Of a stretch of DNA of 64,000 bases, positions 50,269 to 58,577 are shown in pieces. Both the position numbers and the translations under genes were made by a program. The notes under the pieces are model-generated. The model had not been told where the DNA came from, did no database searches, and was given only the letters and a program-made list of their open reading frames with translations. Origin of the DNA: Microcoleus asticus IPMA8 (GTDB taxonomy: Bacteria > Cyanobacteriota > Cyanobacteriia > Cyanobacteriales > Microcoleaceae); assembly GCF_013179805.1 (NCBI RefSeq), contig NZ_SRRZ01000016.1, forward strand, positions 1 through 64,000, read 5' to 3'. The stretch's first letter is position 1. Every line of letters starts with the position of its first letter.

Positions 50269-53200
50269 TTAAATTGACAAGTTGATGCAAGAACCCTGAG
50301 CAGTTTTGCTTACTTCAATCCTGGCTTGAAAAGCTTCTTTCAGGTGGGGCATATGGGTAACGGTGAGGATGCAGGCGAAGTCGGAGGCGATCGCATTAAT
50401 TGCAGCAATCAGCCGATCGCACCCTTCAGCATCCTGAGTCCCGAACCCCTCATCAATAATCAACATTTGCAAAGCCGTACCCGCCCGCTGAGACAGCAGT
50501 CTCGCCAGCGCCAGCCGAATCGCAAAATTAATCCGAAAAGCTTCACCGCCCGAGTAAGTTTCGTAGGCGCGAGTACCGCGAGCATCAGCAATTAAAATGT
50601 CTAAAGTGTCAATCAATTTAGTTGCTTTTTTAGAAGCAGCAGCCCGCTGAGTAATAAATTGAACGTGCAATTGATTCGCGCTCAATCTGGACAATATCTG
50701 ATTGGTTTCAGCTTCGAGTTGAGGCAAAACATTTTCAATCATTAAAGCTTGAATGCCGTTTTTACCAAATGCTTGACCCAACTCTTGATAAACTCGCTGC
50801 TGGCGTTTGGCAACTTGCATTTGCTCTTTTTGAGCTACTAGCTGAACTTGCATAGTTTCCAGATTTTGCTGCTGCTGCTGGAGGCGTCCGAGGCTTCCCA
50901 AATGTTGGTCTAGCTGCTGGCGGCGGCGACTGATTTGCTGCTCGATCGCACTTATGCGGGCTGTGGGATCGGGATGTTCTTGCAATTGCTGGTTCATCGC
51001 GGAAGTTTGAGCGCTGACAGCTTGCAAATCTCGATCGCGCACAGCTATGGAATTTGCTATTTCATTAACGCGCTGCTGCACTTGCGGGTACTGCACAGTT
51101 GCCGATCGCAGTTTTTCGGCGCGGGCGATCCAAAACTGCGATCGGCGCATTTCGCTCCGCACGTGTTCGTGCTGTTCCAAATTATAGCCAATTTCCGCAA
51201 TGTATCTATCTAAAGACAGAATTTGCTGCTGTATTTCCGAGCTATTTTTTTGCTGTTCTAACTGTTGCTGTACGGTGGCTAATTGAGTTTGCAAATCGGG
51301 GCGACGGGCATTAATTTTATTCAGTTTCTGCTGAGCGTCTTTGATTTGAGCTTGCTTAATTTCCGCCCACCGCAAGCGCTTTTCATCGCTGCGGGCGAGA
51401 GAGTGGCTGCTATCGCTGTAATTGAGCTGTTGCAGTTGCTGTTCGATTTGCTGGAGTTCGCCCAAATCATCGGCTGCATACTCGCCGGTGCGCAGCAACC
51501 GCTCGATTTCCGCAGCGTCTTGACGCATACTTTGCAGTCGGTTTTCATCTTGGCCCAGGCTATCTAATTGTGCTTGCAAATGACTGCGGCGTTCCCGCAA
51601 TTCTTGGTAGGGCGCTAATTCCTCTTCTAGTTCGCGGTATTCATGTCTGAGGACTTGAATTTCGCGCTCGGAGACGGCCAACTGTTCGCGGACAACCCAC
51701 AGTTGGTTCCAGATTTCCTGCTGTTGGGAGTGGTGTTTTGTGACTACCAAATTCCAGTAGTGTTCGTCTAAAGGTCGATCGCACAAAGGACAATTGCCAA
51801 AATTTGTATCCCGCACCATTAAAGGCGAATTCGAGGGTTCGTTTTCCTCAAAATTCGAGGCTTTACCTTCGCCTGCGCTGGTTTCTCCTTCATGTTTCCG
51901 CAGCAGTTGCAGTTTTTGGTCTATCTCGGCGAGTCTGGTTTGATAGTCCCGGCTTTTGGCTTGGAGGTTTCCTAGAAAGTCGTGCCTTTCTTGACCTTTT
52001 TCGCGGACTCGCTGCTGATAAACTCGCTTGTTTTCCAACTGCAAAATTTGATTGCCGATAGCCGAGATTTCCTGCTGTAATTGCGGCTGTCGCTGCTGCT
52101 GCTGAACTTGCACCTGTCGCTTGATTTCGTCTAAGCGGGCGGTTAAACCGGCGCGGGCGCGATCGAGCTTTTGTTGCTTTTGCTGCTGCTGTTGTAACAG
52201 CGGCGAAACTTGCAGTTGCAGTTGCTCTAGTTCGTTGAGGCGCGATCGAACTGCTTGCAACTGTGCGAGTCCTTTGTCAACCTCCGGCTGCTGTTTGAGA
52301 ATTTCCAGAACATCTTTTTCATCTTGTTCTAAAACCTCTAATTGAGCTTGCAATTGCTGAATTTTGCTTTGCAAAAAGCTCAGTTCTTGCCGCTGCTGTT
52401 CTTGCAATTGCTGGCGCTGGTTTTGGGCTTGTTGGTTAGCTTTGAATTTGCCAGCCAGAGTCTCTTCTGTGGCTTGCAAGCTGTGGAAATACGTGATGCC
52501 TTCTGTTATTTCCTTTTCTTGCCCTAGGAGGGCTTGCAGCTCATTTTGCTGCTGTTTTGCTGCGCTGAGTTCTTGCAGCAAGCGGCGGCATTCTTGAGAG
52601 ATATTGTAGTGCTGTTGCTGGTGGCCGGCGAGGAGTTTTTGCCAGGTTTGGCGGTTGTGGTGCTGGAGTTGCAGTTGCTGTAACTCGGTTGTGTCGGCTT
52701 GCTGCTGTGAAGAGAGCAAATCGGTGGCTTGCTGCAATTGAGTTTGTTCGGAGGCGATCGCCTCTTTTTGTTGCAGTTGCTCTTGTACGGTTTGCAAACT
52801 CTGTTTGAGCACTTCGACTTGAGCTTTAAATTGTTTGGACGTATCTTTGGCTTGTTCGGATAAAGTATCGTAGGAGTCGAGTTTGAGCAGGTTGGCTAAA
52901 ACTTGTTTGCGTTCGATCGGCTTTTTGAGCATAAATTCATCAGCTCGCCCCTGCCGCAAATACGCCGAGTTGATGAAAGTATCGTAATCTAGTTTGATGT
53001 GTTCGAGGATTTTTTGCTGAGTTGTTCTCAGACCTTTGTCTGTGAGCGTGCGAAAATTAAGTTTTTCCTGACTCTCGGCAGAATTCAAGCTGACTTGAAA
53101 TTCCAAACTTCCCGATTGTCCGCGCCGGCGGTTGCGAATCACCCGGTAGATTTGGCCGCCGGTGGAGAAAGTGAAATCAACGCGCACATCAGTTTCGCCG

Positions 53201-53388
53201 ATATGGATGATATCGTCTTCCGTATCGCTGCGACAACAGCCCCAAAGTGCCCAGGATATGGCTTCTAAGAGGGAGGATTTGCCAGCACCGTTAGGCCCGC
53301 AAATGCAAGCGGTGTGCAGGCCGCGAAAGTCTAAACCGGCTTCGCGATAGCTGAGAAAATTTTTGAGTGTAAGTTGTATAGGAATCAT
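50269..53388 (-). CDS. sbcC: SbcC/Rad50-type AAA ATPase nuclease subunit
   Basis: ATG 53388 (MIPIQLTLKNFLSYREAGLD) is the usual start of cyanobacterial SbcC; two upstream ATGs add only non-conserved residues. Walker A is CGPNGAGKSSLLEA at the N-terminus. Two very long Gln-rich coiled-coil arms flank a CPLC zinc hook near residue 545. The C-terminal half has the signature YSGGEAFRINFA and Walker B LIIDEGFGTQD. Size (1039 residues) is normal. It pairs with SbcD to open DNA hairpins and ends; sbcD is not in this window. Leftward transcription, downstream of the TA pair. Confidence 0.9.
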   Translation of the reverse strand: MIPIQLTLKNFLSYREAGLDFRGLHTACICGPNGAGKSSLLEAISWALWGCCRSDTEDDIIHIGETDVRVDFTFSTGGQIYRVIRNRRRGQSGSLEFQVSLNSAESQEKLNFRTLTDKGLRTTQQKILEHIKLDYDTFINSAYLRQGRADEFMLKKPIERKQVLANLLKLDSYDTLSEQAKDTSKQFKAQVEVLKQSLQTVQEQLQQKEAIASEQTQLQQATDLLSSQQQADTTELQQLQLQHHNRQTWQKLLAGHQQQHYNISQECRRLLQELSAAKQQQNELQALLGQEKEITEGITYFHSLQATEETLAGKFKANQQAQNQRQQLQEQQRQELSFLQSKIQQLQAQLEVLEQDEKDVLEILKQQPEVDKGLAQLQAVRSRLNELEQLQLQVSPLLQQQQQKQQKLDRARAGLTARLDEIKRQVQVQQQQRQPQLQQEISAIGNQILQLENKRVYQQRVREKGQERHDFLGNLQAKSRDYQTRLAEIDQKLQLLRKHEGETSAGEGKASNFEENEPSNSPLMVRDTNFGNCPLCDRPLDEHYWNLVVTKHHSQQQEIWNQLWVVREQLAVSEREIQVLRHEYRELEEELAPYQELRERRSHLQAQLDSLGQDENRLQSMRQDAAEIERLLRTGEYAADDLGELQQIEQQLQQLNYSDSSHSLARSDEKRLRWAEIKQAQIKDAQQKLNKINARRPDLQTQLATVQQQLEQQKNSSEIQQQILSLDRYIAEIGYNLEQHEHVRSEMRRSQFWIARAEKLRSATVQYPQVQQRVNEIANSIAVRDRDLQAVSAQTSAMNQQLQEHPDPTARISAIEQQISRRRQQLDQHLGSLGRLQQQQQNLETMQVQLVAQKEQMQVAKRQQRVYQELGQAFGKNGIQALMIENVLPQLEAETNQILSRLSANQLHVQFITQRAAASKKATKLIDTLDILIADARGTRAYETYSGGEAFRINFAIRLALARLLSQRAGTALQMLIIDEGFGTQDAEGCDRLIAAINAIASDFACILTVTHMPHLKEAFQARIEVSKTAQGSCINLSI

Positions 53389-53452
53389 TTTGGCCATCGC
53401 GCCATACAATCTATCTATAAATAACACTATTTGTGCGCTGTTGCCTAGTTAT

Positions 53453-53794
53453 TCAATCTAGATCCAGAACAATTGTCAGTGCTTCTGCAATTTCTTCCAT
53501 AATTGTCTCGGACAGGGTTCCAAGTTGCCGGACAAATCTTTGTTGGGAAACGGAACGGACTTGAAAAGTGTCGGCGGCGGAGAGTTTCGCCAAGCCATTT
53601 TTTAAGGTCGGTTCGAGCTGCACCATCCAATCAAGTGGGGAAAAAAGATCGTTCCATGCTGTAATTGGAACAATTACTTTGAGCCGCAAAATTCCCACTT
53701 CATCATCGCTGACAACCACAACAGGTCGAGTTTTGCCGATTTCATCTCCCACCGTTGGATCTAGTCTGACAAGCCAAATTTCGCCCTTACGCAT
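53453..53794 (-). CDS. MazF/PemK-family toxin (endoribonuclease)
   Basis: A 113-residue protein starting MRKGEIWLVRLDPTVGDEIG, followed by KTRPVVVVSDD with the conserved Arg of the active site, VIVPITAW, and VRSVSQQRF near residue 80. This is the compact SH3-like fold of MazF toxins, which cleave mRNA. Its start overlaps the end of the gene at 53787 by 8 bp, the usual arrangement of an antitoxin-toxin operon. Basic patches agree with RNA binding. Confidence 0.85.
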   Translation of the reverse strand: MRKGEIWLVRLDPTVGDEIGKTRPVVVVSDDEVGILRLKVIVPITAWNDLFSPLDWMVQLEPTLKNGLAKLSAADTFQVRSVSQQRFVRQLGTLSETIMEEIAEALTIVLDLD

Positions 53795-54107
53795 TACTTT
53801 CTACCCCTGCGCTGAGGTATTCTTCCTCTGAATCGAAATACGGTTCGCTGTCGGGCGACCACAAATCGTGAAGTGGCCCTCCTGGTTCATACAAGGGGAC
53901 TGCTGCTTCTGCTGCGGCTCTGAGTTTCCGTTTTCTCTCAGCTTTGCGCTGGGCTTTTTCTTCTATTTCTTCGCGCATCATCCGCGAAGCTGTTTCGATG
54001 ATTTCTAGGCGTTCTTCTGCTGTCAGATTTTTGAGTGCTGCTAAGATTTCTGTTTTGGTCACGGTTTTTTCGGGTGGTTGGTGAGAAAGTGCGATCGATC
54101 CCACCAT
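53787..54107 (-). CDS. Putative antitoxin of the MazF pair
   Basis: ATG 54107 is preceded by GAAAGA; a GTG start at 54122 is possible. The product (~106 residues) has a helical region (TKTEILAALKNLTAEERLEI), a strongly basic stretch (EEKAQRKAERKRKLRAAA) and an acidic end (DSEPYFDSEEEYLSAGVESN). A structured dimerisation part and a flexible acidic tail that wraps the toxin is a common antitoxin plan. No AbrB or RHH fold is obvious. The role is inferred from the 8-bp overlap with the MazF gene. Confidence 0.7.
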   Translation of the reverse strand: MVGSIALSHQPPEKTVTKTEILAALKNLTAEERLEIIETASRMMREEIEEKAQRKAERKRKLRAAAEAAVPLYEPGGPLHDLWSPDSEPYFDSEEEYLSAGVESNA

Positions 54108-54174
54108 GATTGTATCTTTCACAAAAATCTATCTCGGCGATCGCAGTTAATTTTTCACCTCATCCCCGGAGTCA

Positions 54175-54296
54175 GGACACGGCACTGCCGTGTCCCTACA
54201 ATGATTAATCGGCTACCTCTAGGTAGGGAAACGGCATTGCCGTCTCCTCCGAATTGCCGTGTCCTCCGATGGTAGGGAAACGGCATTGCCGTTTCC
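54175..54296. repeat. Cluster of three ACACGGCA/TGCCGTGT-type palindromes
   Basis: Copies at 54175-54195 (GGACACGGCA-C-TGCCGTGTCC), 54226-54247 (GGGAAACGGCA-T-TGCCGTCTCC) and 54275-54296 (same, ending GTTTCC), with a half-copy between them at 54251-54264. Two carry a TAGGGA lead. This is a locally amplified member of the family found elsewhere singly. Confidence 0.75.
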
Positions 54297-54320
54297 TCGA
54301 TTGCTTTTGTTTCCACCATC

Positions 54321-54354
54321 AAAAAAGGGTTGACTGTATTCCTACAGCCAACCC
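54321..54354 (-). terminator. Intrinsic terminator of the barrel-protein gene
   Basis: On the minus strand GGGTTGGCTGTA pairs with TACAGTCAACCC (one mismatch or G-U) around GGAA and is followed by six T residues. It lies about 45 bp past the stop at 54396. Confidence 0.8.
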
Positions 54355-54395
54355 CGCGCCTATTTATTTGTCCTGCGTTTGCTCAAACAGCCACA

Positions 54396-55508
54396 CTACC
54401 TGACAATATTCGGGAACGTATAGCCGACACCGACTAACAATCCCACTTCAGCTCCATCGACAAAACCAATGTTCAGTCCCGCTGTTGCTGTAAAATTGCT
54501 CGACAGCGGCACATCTACACCCCCCGAAATCAGGAAGCCAAAATTACCGTCATCCCCGGTAGAAATTAGCACGCCAGCACCTGCATAAGGAGCAGCAGTA
54601 ATCACAAAATCCTCGCTGACTTCGACGGTCTCTTGAGATACAAAATCGTAGGTAACAGGAATTAGAAAAGCTAAGTTGTCGCGGAACAAAACAGTCGGTC
54701 TCACCGAGAAATTGTTCGTCAAACCGATTTTGCTAATAATGGCAAAGGAACCGTCGCCTAAGGCTGAATCTCCGCCAAAACCTAGATTGCCGCCAATCCC
54801 GACGTAGCTGGGCCCAGAACGGGTAGCTCGCCCTGGTCTGATTGGAGTTCCTTGAGCCACTTTTTTAGTTGGTTCTGAGGCAGTTGCCGGTTTTTCAGCA
54901 ACTTTCGGTTGGTTTGTCAAAGCTGAGGCGGAAGTGCTGACAGGATTGCTCAACAATTCTTGTGCTGTTTTGACTTCTTTTTCTTCCTTCGTTGCTGTTA
55001 CTTCAAGATTATTGCTCTCGGCAACAATTGAGGTAGGTCGATCGTTCTTTTTGGCATTCTCGACCGTTGACTCCACTTTTTTGACGCTATTGTCAGCAAT
55101 TTTAGCGGTTTCTTCCGACTTTTCAGTCTCAGCAGCAATGGAGGTACTTGGCGCAGTTTCTGTTCCAGCAATTTCAGATGTTGCTGCTTCCGATTTTTCT
55201 GGTGTTGCAATAGATACTTGCAAGTTGGCTGCCGGTTCAGAGGCTGCTGGCTCTGCCGCTTCTGTTAGTTCGCTCCAACTGATAGAATCAATTTTTTTAT
55301 TACTAGCCGTTGTTTCTGCGTCGGGTTTAACTGCTGAAGTTGCCACAGGCTCAGAAGTTTGGTCAATATTTTGAGCTGCGATTGTTGCAGTTGTACCGAT
55401 ATCGGGCAAGTTGCCAGTTTCAGCTTTCGCTGACAGGGTACTGCAACAAACAGCTAAAGCAGCAAGATTTATTAACGCGAAAGTAGACTTGGAAAATAGA
55501 CTATTCAT
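54396..55508 (-). CDS. Secreted protein with disordered spacer and C-terminal beta-barrel-like domain
   Basis: The 370-residue protein starts with a signal peptide (FALINLAALAVCCSTLSAKA). Residues ~35-200 are low complexity, rich in Ala, Thr, Ser, Glu and Lys (TASNKKIDS, EKSEETAKIADNSVKK). After a basic Arg/Gly segment (RPGRATRSG) comes a glycine- and aromatic-rich domain (~215-370): YVGIGGNLGFGG, SVRPTVLFRDNLAFLIPVTY, AAPYAGAGVLIS, ending GVGYTFPNIVR with the short beta signal of outer-membrane proteins. It is probably an outer-membrane barrel with a periplasmic tether. The function is unknown. Confidence 0.75.
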   Translation of the reverse strand: MNSLFSKSTFALINLAALAVCCSTLSAKAETGNLPDIGTTATIAAQNIDQTSEPVATSAVKPDAETTASNKKIDSISWSELTEAAEPAASEPAANLQVSIATPEKSEAATSEIAGTETAPSTSIAAETEKSEETAKIADNSVKKVESTVENAKKNDRPTSIVAESNNLEVTATKEEKEVKTAQELLSNPVSTSASALTNQPKVAEKPATASEPTKKVAQGTPIRPGRATRSGPSYVGIGGNLGFGGDSALGDGSFAIISKIGLTNNFSVRPTVLFRDNLAFLIPVTYDFVSQETVEVSEDFVITAAPYAGAGVLISTGDDGNFGFLISGGVDVPLSSNFTATAGLNIGFVDGAEVGLLVGVGYTFPNIVR

Positions 55509-56163
55509 AGAAACTCCTCAATGAACCGTGTGTTAAAAGTGTAAGTGTTTGAGGGCGACCGTCGAGAGCTTTGCTAAAAAAGACACAAATATGAGTTGTG
55601 TTGTTCCTAGATTGGCACTCAACCGTTGAATAGTCAACTCTCAAGCTGATTAGATTTAAGAACTGACGGCCGGTTTAGAGGCTAATTTAAATTTACCTAT
55701 CGATCGGCTAAAAATCAATCCTAGGGATGATTTCACCCTCGATCCTGTTTAATATGAGCGGTCGATCGCGCTTCTGGCTTGCATTATACAATTCTGTACT
55801 TGGGGGCGCTGCACTCGCAGCAGCGCCGGAACAATCCGGTTTTTGAGGGCGCACCGCCTCGAAACCAAGAGAAAGCGAGCTTTCAAAACAGTTTTGGCAG
55901 CCCCGCCGTCCAAAGCAAGTGCAGTTAAAACAACGCGATCGGCTGCTGCACAGTTCTTGACAAGTAATGTAGAATAGCACTGATCCGACAAACATTTGTA
56001 GCTCGATAGTGTCAAATTTACTAAATATTATTAGAATTGTGTAAAATTTAGTGTTTTATTTGTAAAGTTTAGCCTTCGCTTTCGCTCAAGGTCTGACCAT
56101 CTCACAACAGCACGCAACTAAACAAGTAAAAAAACACAAATTATCTCATCTCAACCTGACTTT
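55509..56163. other. Long divergent spacer with a structured segment
   Basis: 655 bp without a credible gene. A 91-codon Cys-rich minus frame at 55708-55995 and another at 55749-56015 have no recognised similarity. On the plus strand GCGCTGC (55806-55812) pairs with GCAGCGC (55820-55826), and CCGG-AACAAT-CCGG-TTTTT follows directly, a compact double hairpin with a T-run. A TATACAAT lies ~20 bp before the first hairpin. This could be the end of a short non-coding RNA, but the evidence is thin. Confidence 0.35.
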
Positions 56164-56709
56164 ATGAGCAAAGTTCTAGTGATATTAGGCGAATTGAGCG
56201 ATCGCGACATCGATTGGATGCTCGCCAACGGCACCCGCACCCAAGTCCTCCCCGGCACCACCCTCATCACCGAAGGTCAGCCCTTAGACGCCCTCTACAT
56301 AGTTCTGGAGGGAACTTTGAGCGTTGCTGTATCATCTTTGGCCGACAAAGAAATTGGAAAAATTATTTCCGGGGAAGTCTTGGGCGAAATGTCTTTTGTA
56401 GACGGGAGGCTTCCTTCTGCTAGCGTCACGGCAATTGAAGAGTGCCTCATCCTGTCAATTCCGAGGCGGCTGCTAACTGAAAAACTCGAGCAAGATGTGC
56501 TTTTTTCCCTGCGGTTTTATCGGGCGATTACCAAATTTTTGTCGTCGAGACTGCGTGGTACAGTCAAACGCTTCGGCGAAGAGACTGATTATTTATCATA
56601 TAAAGACCCCGACGACGAGGGCGCCATCCCGCCGCAAGATGTTGAAAATCCTGAAGATTTGGCTGAATCTAGATTTCAATGGCTGTTGCAGCGTTTGAAG
56701 GGGAGTTGA
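56164..56709 (+). CDS. Cyclic-nucleotide-binding-fold protein without DNA-binding domain
   Basis: The 181-residue product is one cNMP-binding beta-roll (LPGTTLITEGQPLDALYIVL, then ISGEVLGEMSFVDGRLPSAS) and a C-terminal helical segment, with no helix-turn-helix. Glu75 in the GEM motif aligns with the ribose-binding Glu of CRP. The phosphate-binding Arg of the RSA motif is replaced by Pro84 (PSASVTA), although Arg82 is nearby. It may bind a different ligand or none. Such stand-alone proteins are frequent in cyanobacteria. The three adenylate cyclases in this window make a cAMP link attractive but unproven. Confidence 0.8.
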   Translation: MSKVLVILGELSDRDIDWMLANGTRTQVLPGTTLITEGQPLDALYIVLEGTLSVAVSSLADKEIGKIISGEVLGEMSFVDGRLPSASVTAIEECLILSIPRRLLTEKLEQDVLFSLRFYRAITKFLSSRLRGTVKRFGEETDYLSYKDPDDEGAIPPQDVENPEDLAESRFQWLLQRLKGS

Positions 56710-56710
56710 A

Positions 56711-56800
56711 ATTCGGCAACGGATGAGTGTACGGGATTTAAGGGATGTTGAGGGGAGTTCGGCAACGGATGCGCTTTCTTCGCATTTAACGGATGGATGT
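56711..56800. repeat. TTCGGCAACGGATG dispersed repeat
   Basis: TTCGGCAACGGATG occurs twice (near 56712 and 56758), with GGGATTTAAGGGATGTTG and ATTTAACGGATGGATGTTG between and after. The reverse complement of a related stretch lies in the fraD-fraE spacer (32899-32958). Confidence 0.5.
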
Positions 56801-56961
56801 TGAAGTTTGAGGGAAGAGGTTCGAGGGAAGAAGGAAAAAATAATGTTATCCGCTTTGCCTATTTCTTGTTTTTCTACCAATGCCCCATTACCAATTGACA
56901 ATTCCCAATTTCCCGTTAGCAATACTTCGGCTACGCGAGCGTACAAGTTCTCAATTCCCAA

Positions 56962-57375
56962 TTAGAAAACATATTTTTCAGCGACGCGCCAATAGCGGGA
57001 AAAACGCTTCAAATCAATGTAACCATCGTAGCGGACAAAGGGTTCTGGCGGCAAAACTTCTACAGGGATCGATCGCTTAATTTCGCTGCAAATATCCTGA
57101 AACCGAGGACTGGGACTTTCCGCAGTCACCACTTGATTCGCGCCGGATTCGATCGCAAAAGCGATAACTTCCGCAGCCACATCGCCCCGCCGAATAACTA
57201 CCGGCAACTCCAGCAAACATTCGTAAATAAACACCATTCGTTTGAGACTCAACTGCCATTCATCAATGAGCGCATCATCCCAAACCCAGATTGCCGGTGC
57301 CTCTGGGTGCGCTTGAAAAGCGGGGCCTTCAGGACTCAAACAGTCGCCGTGCAGCCAAATAATCGGATTGTTCAT
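56962..57375 (-). CDS. Photolyase alpha/beta-domain-like protein (half of a split pair)
   Basis: A 137-residue protein whose pattern follows the N-terminal antenna domain of photolyases: PIIWLHGDCLSPEGPAF (strand 1 and DNPAL-like loop), AIWVWDDALIDEWQLSLKRM (VFVFD ... S..R), FIYECLLELPVVIRRGD (L.VRRGD) and GANQVVTAESPSPRF. It then ends (VEVLPPEPFVRY). The C-terminal FAD domain is encoded by the next gene upstream in the same direction (57512-58384). Cofactor binding in this domain is not predictable. Confidence 0.65.
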   Translation of the reverse strand: MNNPIIWLHGDCLSPEGPAFQAHPEAPAIWVWDDALIDEWQLSLKRMVFIYECLLELPVVIRRGDVAAEVIAFAIESGANQVVTAESPSPRFQDICSEIKRSIPVEVLPPEPFVRYDGYIDLKRFSRYWRVAEKYVF

Positions 57376-57383
57376 AAATTAGT

Positions 57384-57520
57384 AATTGTTGACTGTTGAC
57401 TGTTGACTGTTGACTGTTAACTAATGACGGTTGACTGTTGACGGTTGACTGTTGACTGTTAACTGTTAACTGTTAACTAATGACTAATGACTAATGACTA
57501 ATGACTACTGACTACTGACT
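57384..57520. repeat. Heptamer short tandem repeat array (TTGACTG / TAATGAC)
   Basis: About 19 imperfect 7-bp units: TTGACTG and variants TTGACGG, TTAACTG, then TAATGAC and TACTGAC. It fills the spacer between the two photolyase-like genes and runs a few bases past the stop of the upstream gene (57512). Similar arrays are characteristic of filamentous cyanobacterial genomes. Confidence 0.85.
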
Positions 57521-58384
57521 TTTATAATTTCTGCGACCTTTTTGATTGTCTTGCCAACTTTTAGAACCGCCGCTGCGATCGACCTTTTCTCCTAAAGGAA
57601 ACAACTTCCCTTCCAAATATTCGTAAGTTCCCTCAAAATCGCATTGCCCGTACATAGGACAATCGCGACAATAAACCGCCTTAGTGTAACGCTCCAAATT
57701 TTCCCGATTAAAGAAATAAGGTTTGTGACTAAAAGTGCTGGCTACCCACTGCCAAGAAAGATTATTGCTCGCCGGATCTCCATCTAGCAAATGTTGCAAA
57801 AACCAGCGAGCTCCGGCTTGCCAGCGCACGCGGCGCCAGTGTACCAGATAAGCAGCAGTCCACATCCGCTGGTGGTTGTGCAAATAACCAGTTTCTCGCA
57901 ACTGGCGGCTGAAACTGTCGATGCAAACCAAACCAGTCGTGCCCTCCACGACATCCTCCGGCAGAGTTTCGCTGTAATCTTTAGCAGTGTAACCAGTTTT
58001 GTAAGCTTCCCGGTCTTCCCAAATCCCGTTGCCCAATTCGGCGTACAGTCGCTGCCAATAATCCCGCCAACCCAACTCGTTGACGAGTTTTACGGCATCT
58101 TCTCGATGCCGCACCTTCTCCAGCACGGCATCCCGGACTTCCCCAAGACTCAAAACGCCGTAGCGCAAATAGGGCGACAAGCGCGTTACCGCACCGTTGA
58201 GGAAATTGCGGGTTGAGGCGTACTTGCCGGGGTCAATTTGTTGCAGGGCTGTCTCGGCTGCTTTCCGCCCGCCTGGGGTTGGGGGTACGCTGCTGTCCCG
58301 GGCGTCTGCTGCGGGGAACTGTTCGCGCACGTAGGCTATTAATTCGTCGCGGCTGGCAAATTCCCGCTCCATGTCCTGACTCAT
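57512..58384 (-). CDS. Photolyase/cryptochrome FAD-binding domain protein
   Basis: ATG 58384 gives 290 residues corresponding to the C-terminal FAD domain of a photolyase without its antenna domain. Typical stretches are SPYLRYGVLSLGEVRDAV, ELGWRDYWQRLYA, GYLHNHQRMWTAAYLVHW (the HNRMRM-like FAD/DNA region) and LDGDPASNNLSWQWVASTFS (the GD.A.NN.GWQW motif). A C-terminal CRDCPMYGQC cluster with three Cys is present. The missing alpha/beta domain may be the product of the next gene, 56962-57375. Function as repair enzyme or photoreceptor is unknown. Confidence 0.85.
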   Translation of the reverse strand: MSQDMEREFASRDELIAYVREQFPAADARDSSVPPTPGGRKAAETALQQIDPGKYASTRNFLNGAVTRLSPYLRYGVLSLGEVRDAVLEKVRHREDAVKLVNELGWRDYWQRLYAELGNGIWEDREAYKTGYTAKDYSETLPEDVVEGTTGLVCIDSFSRQLRETGYLHNHQRMWTAAYLVHWRRVRWQAGARWFLQHLLDGDPASNNLSWQWVASTFSHKPYFFNRENLERYTKAVYCRDCPMYGQCDFEGTYEYLEGKLFPLGEKVDRSGGSKSWQDNQKGRRNYKSQ

Positions 58385-58577
58385 TGTTTTCTCAAGCACC
58401 TGTTATTGTTTCTTAATGTTAAAGCTATTTGTTCGGGCCTGCGGGGTCGATCGCCCTAAATTGCCCGCTTGCTCCCGGTAACGTACAGTTTGCCCCAGCA
58501 GCAATCGATCGTCGGTTCGCAGCCAAAATTAGCATCAAAGTCAGTACACTCAGGGATAGATATCATACCAAAATCTC

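Noticed and set aside
54934..55374. 146-codon hydrophobic plus-strand frame
   Set aside because: Antisense of the Ala/Thr/Ser/Glu low-complexity region of the barrel protein.
55708..56015. Two overlapping Cys-rich minus-strand frames
   Set aside because: They compete in different frames, lack ribosome-binding sites and match no family I know.
57384..57520. Possible CRISPR array
   Set aside because: Units are 7 bp without spacers, so it is a short tandem repeat, not a CRISPR array.
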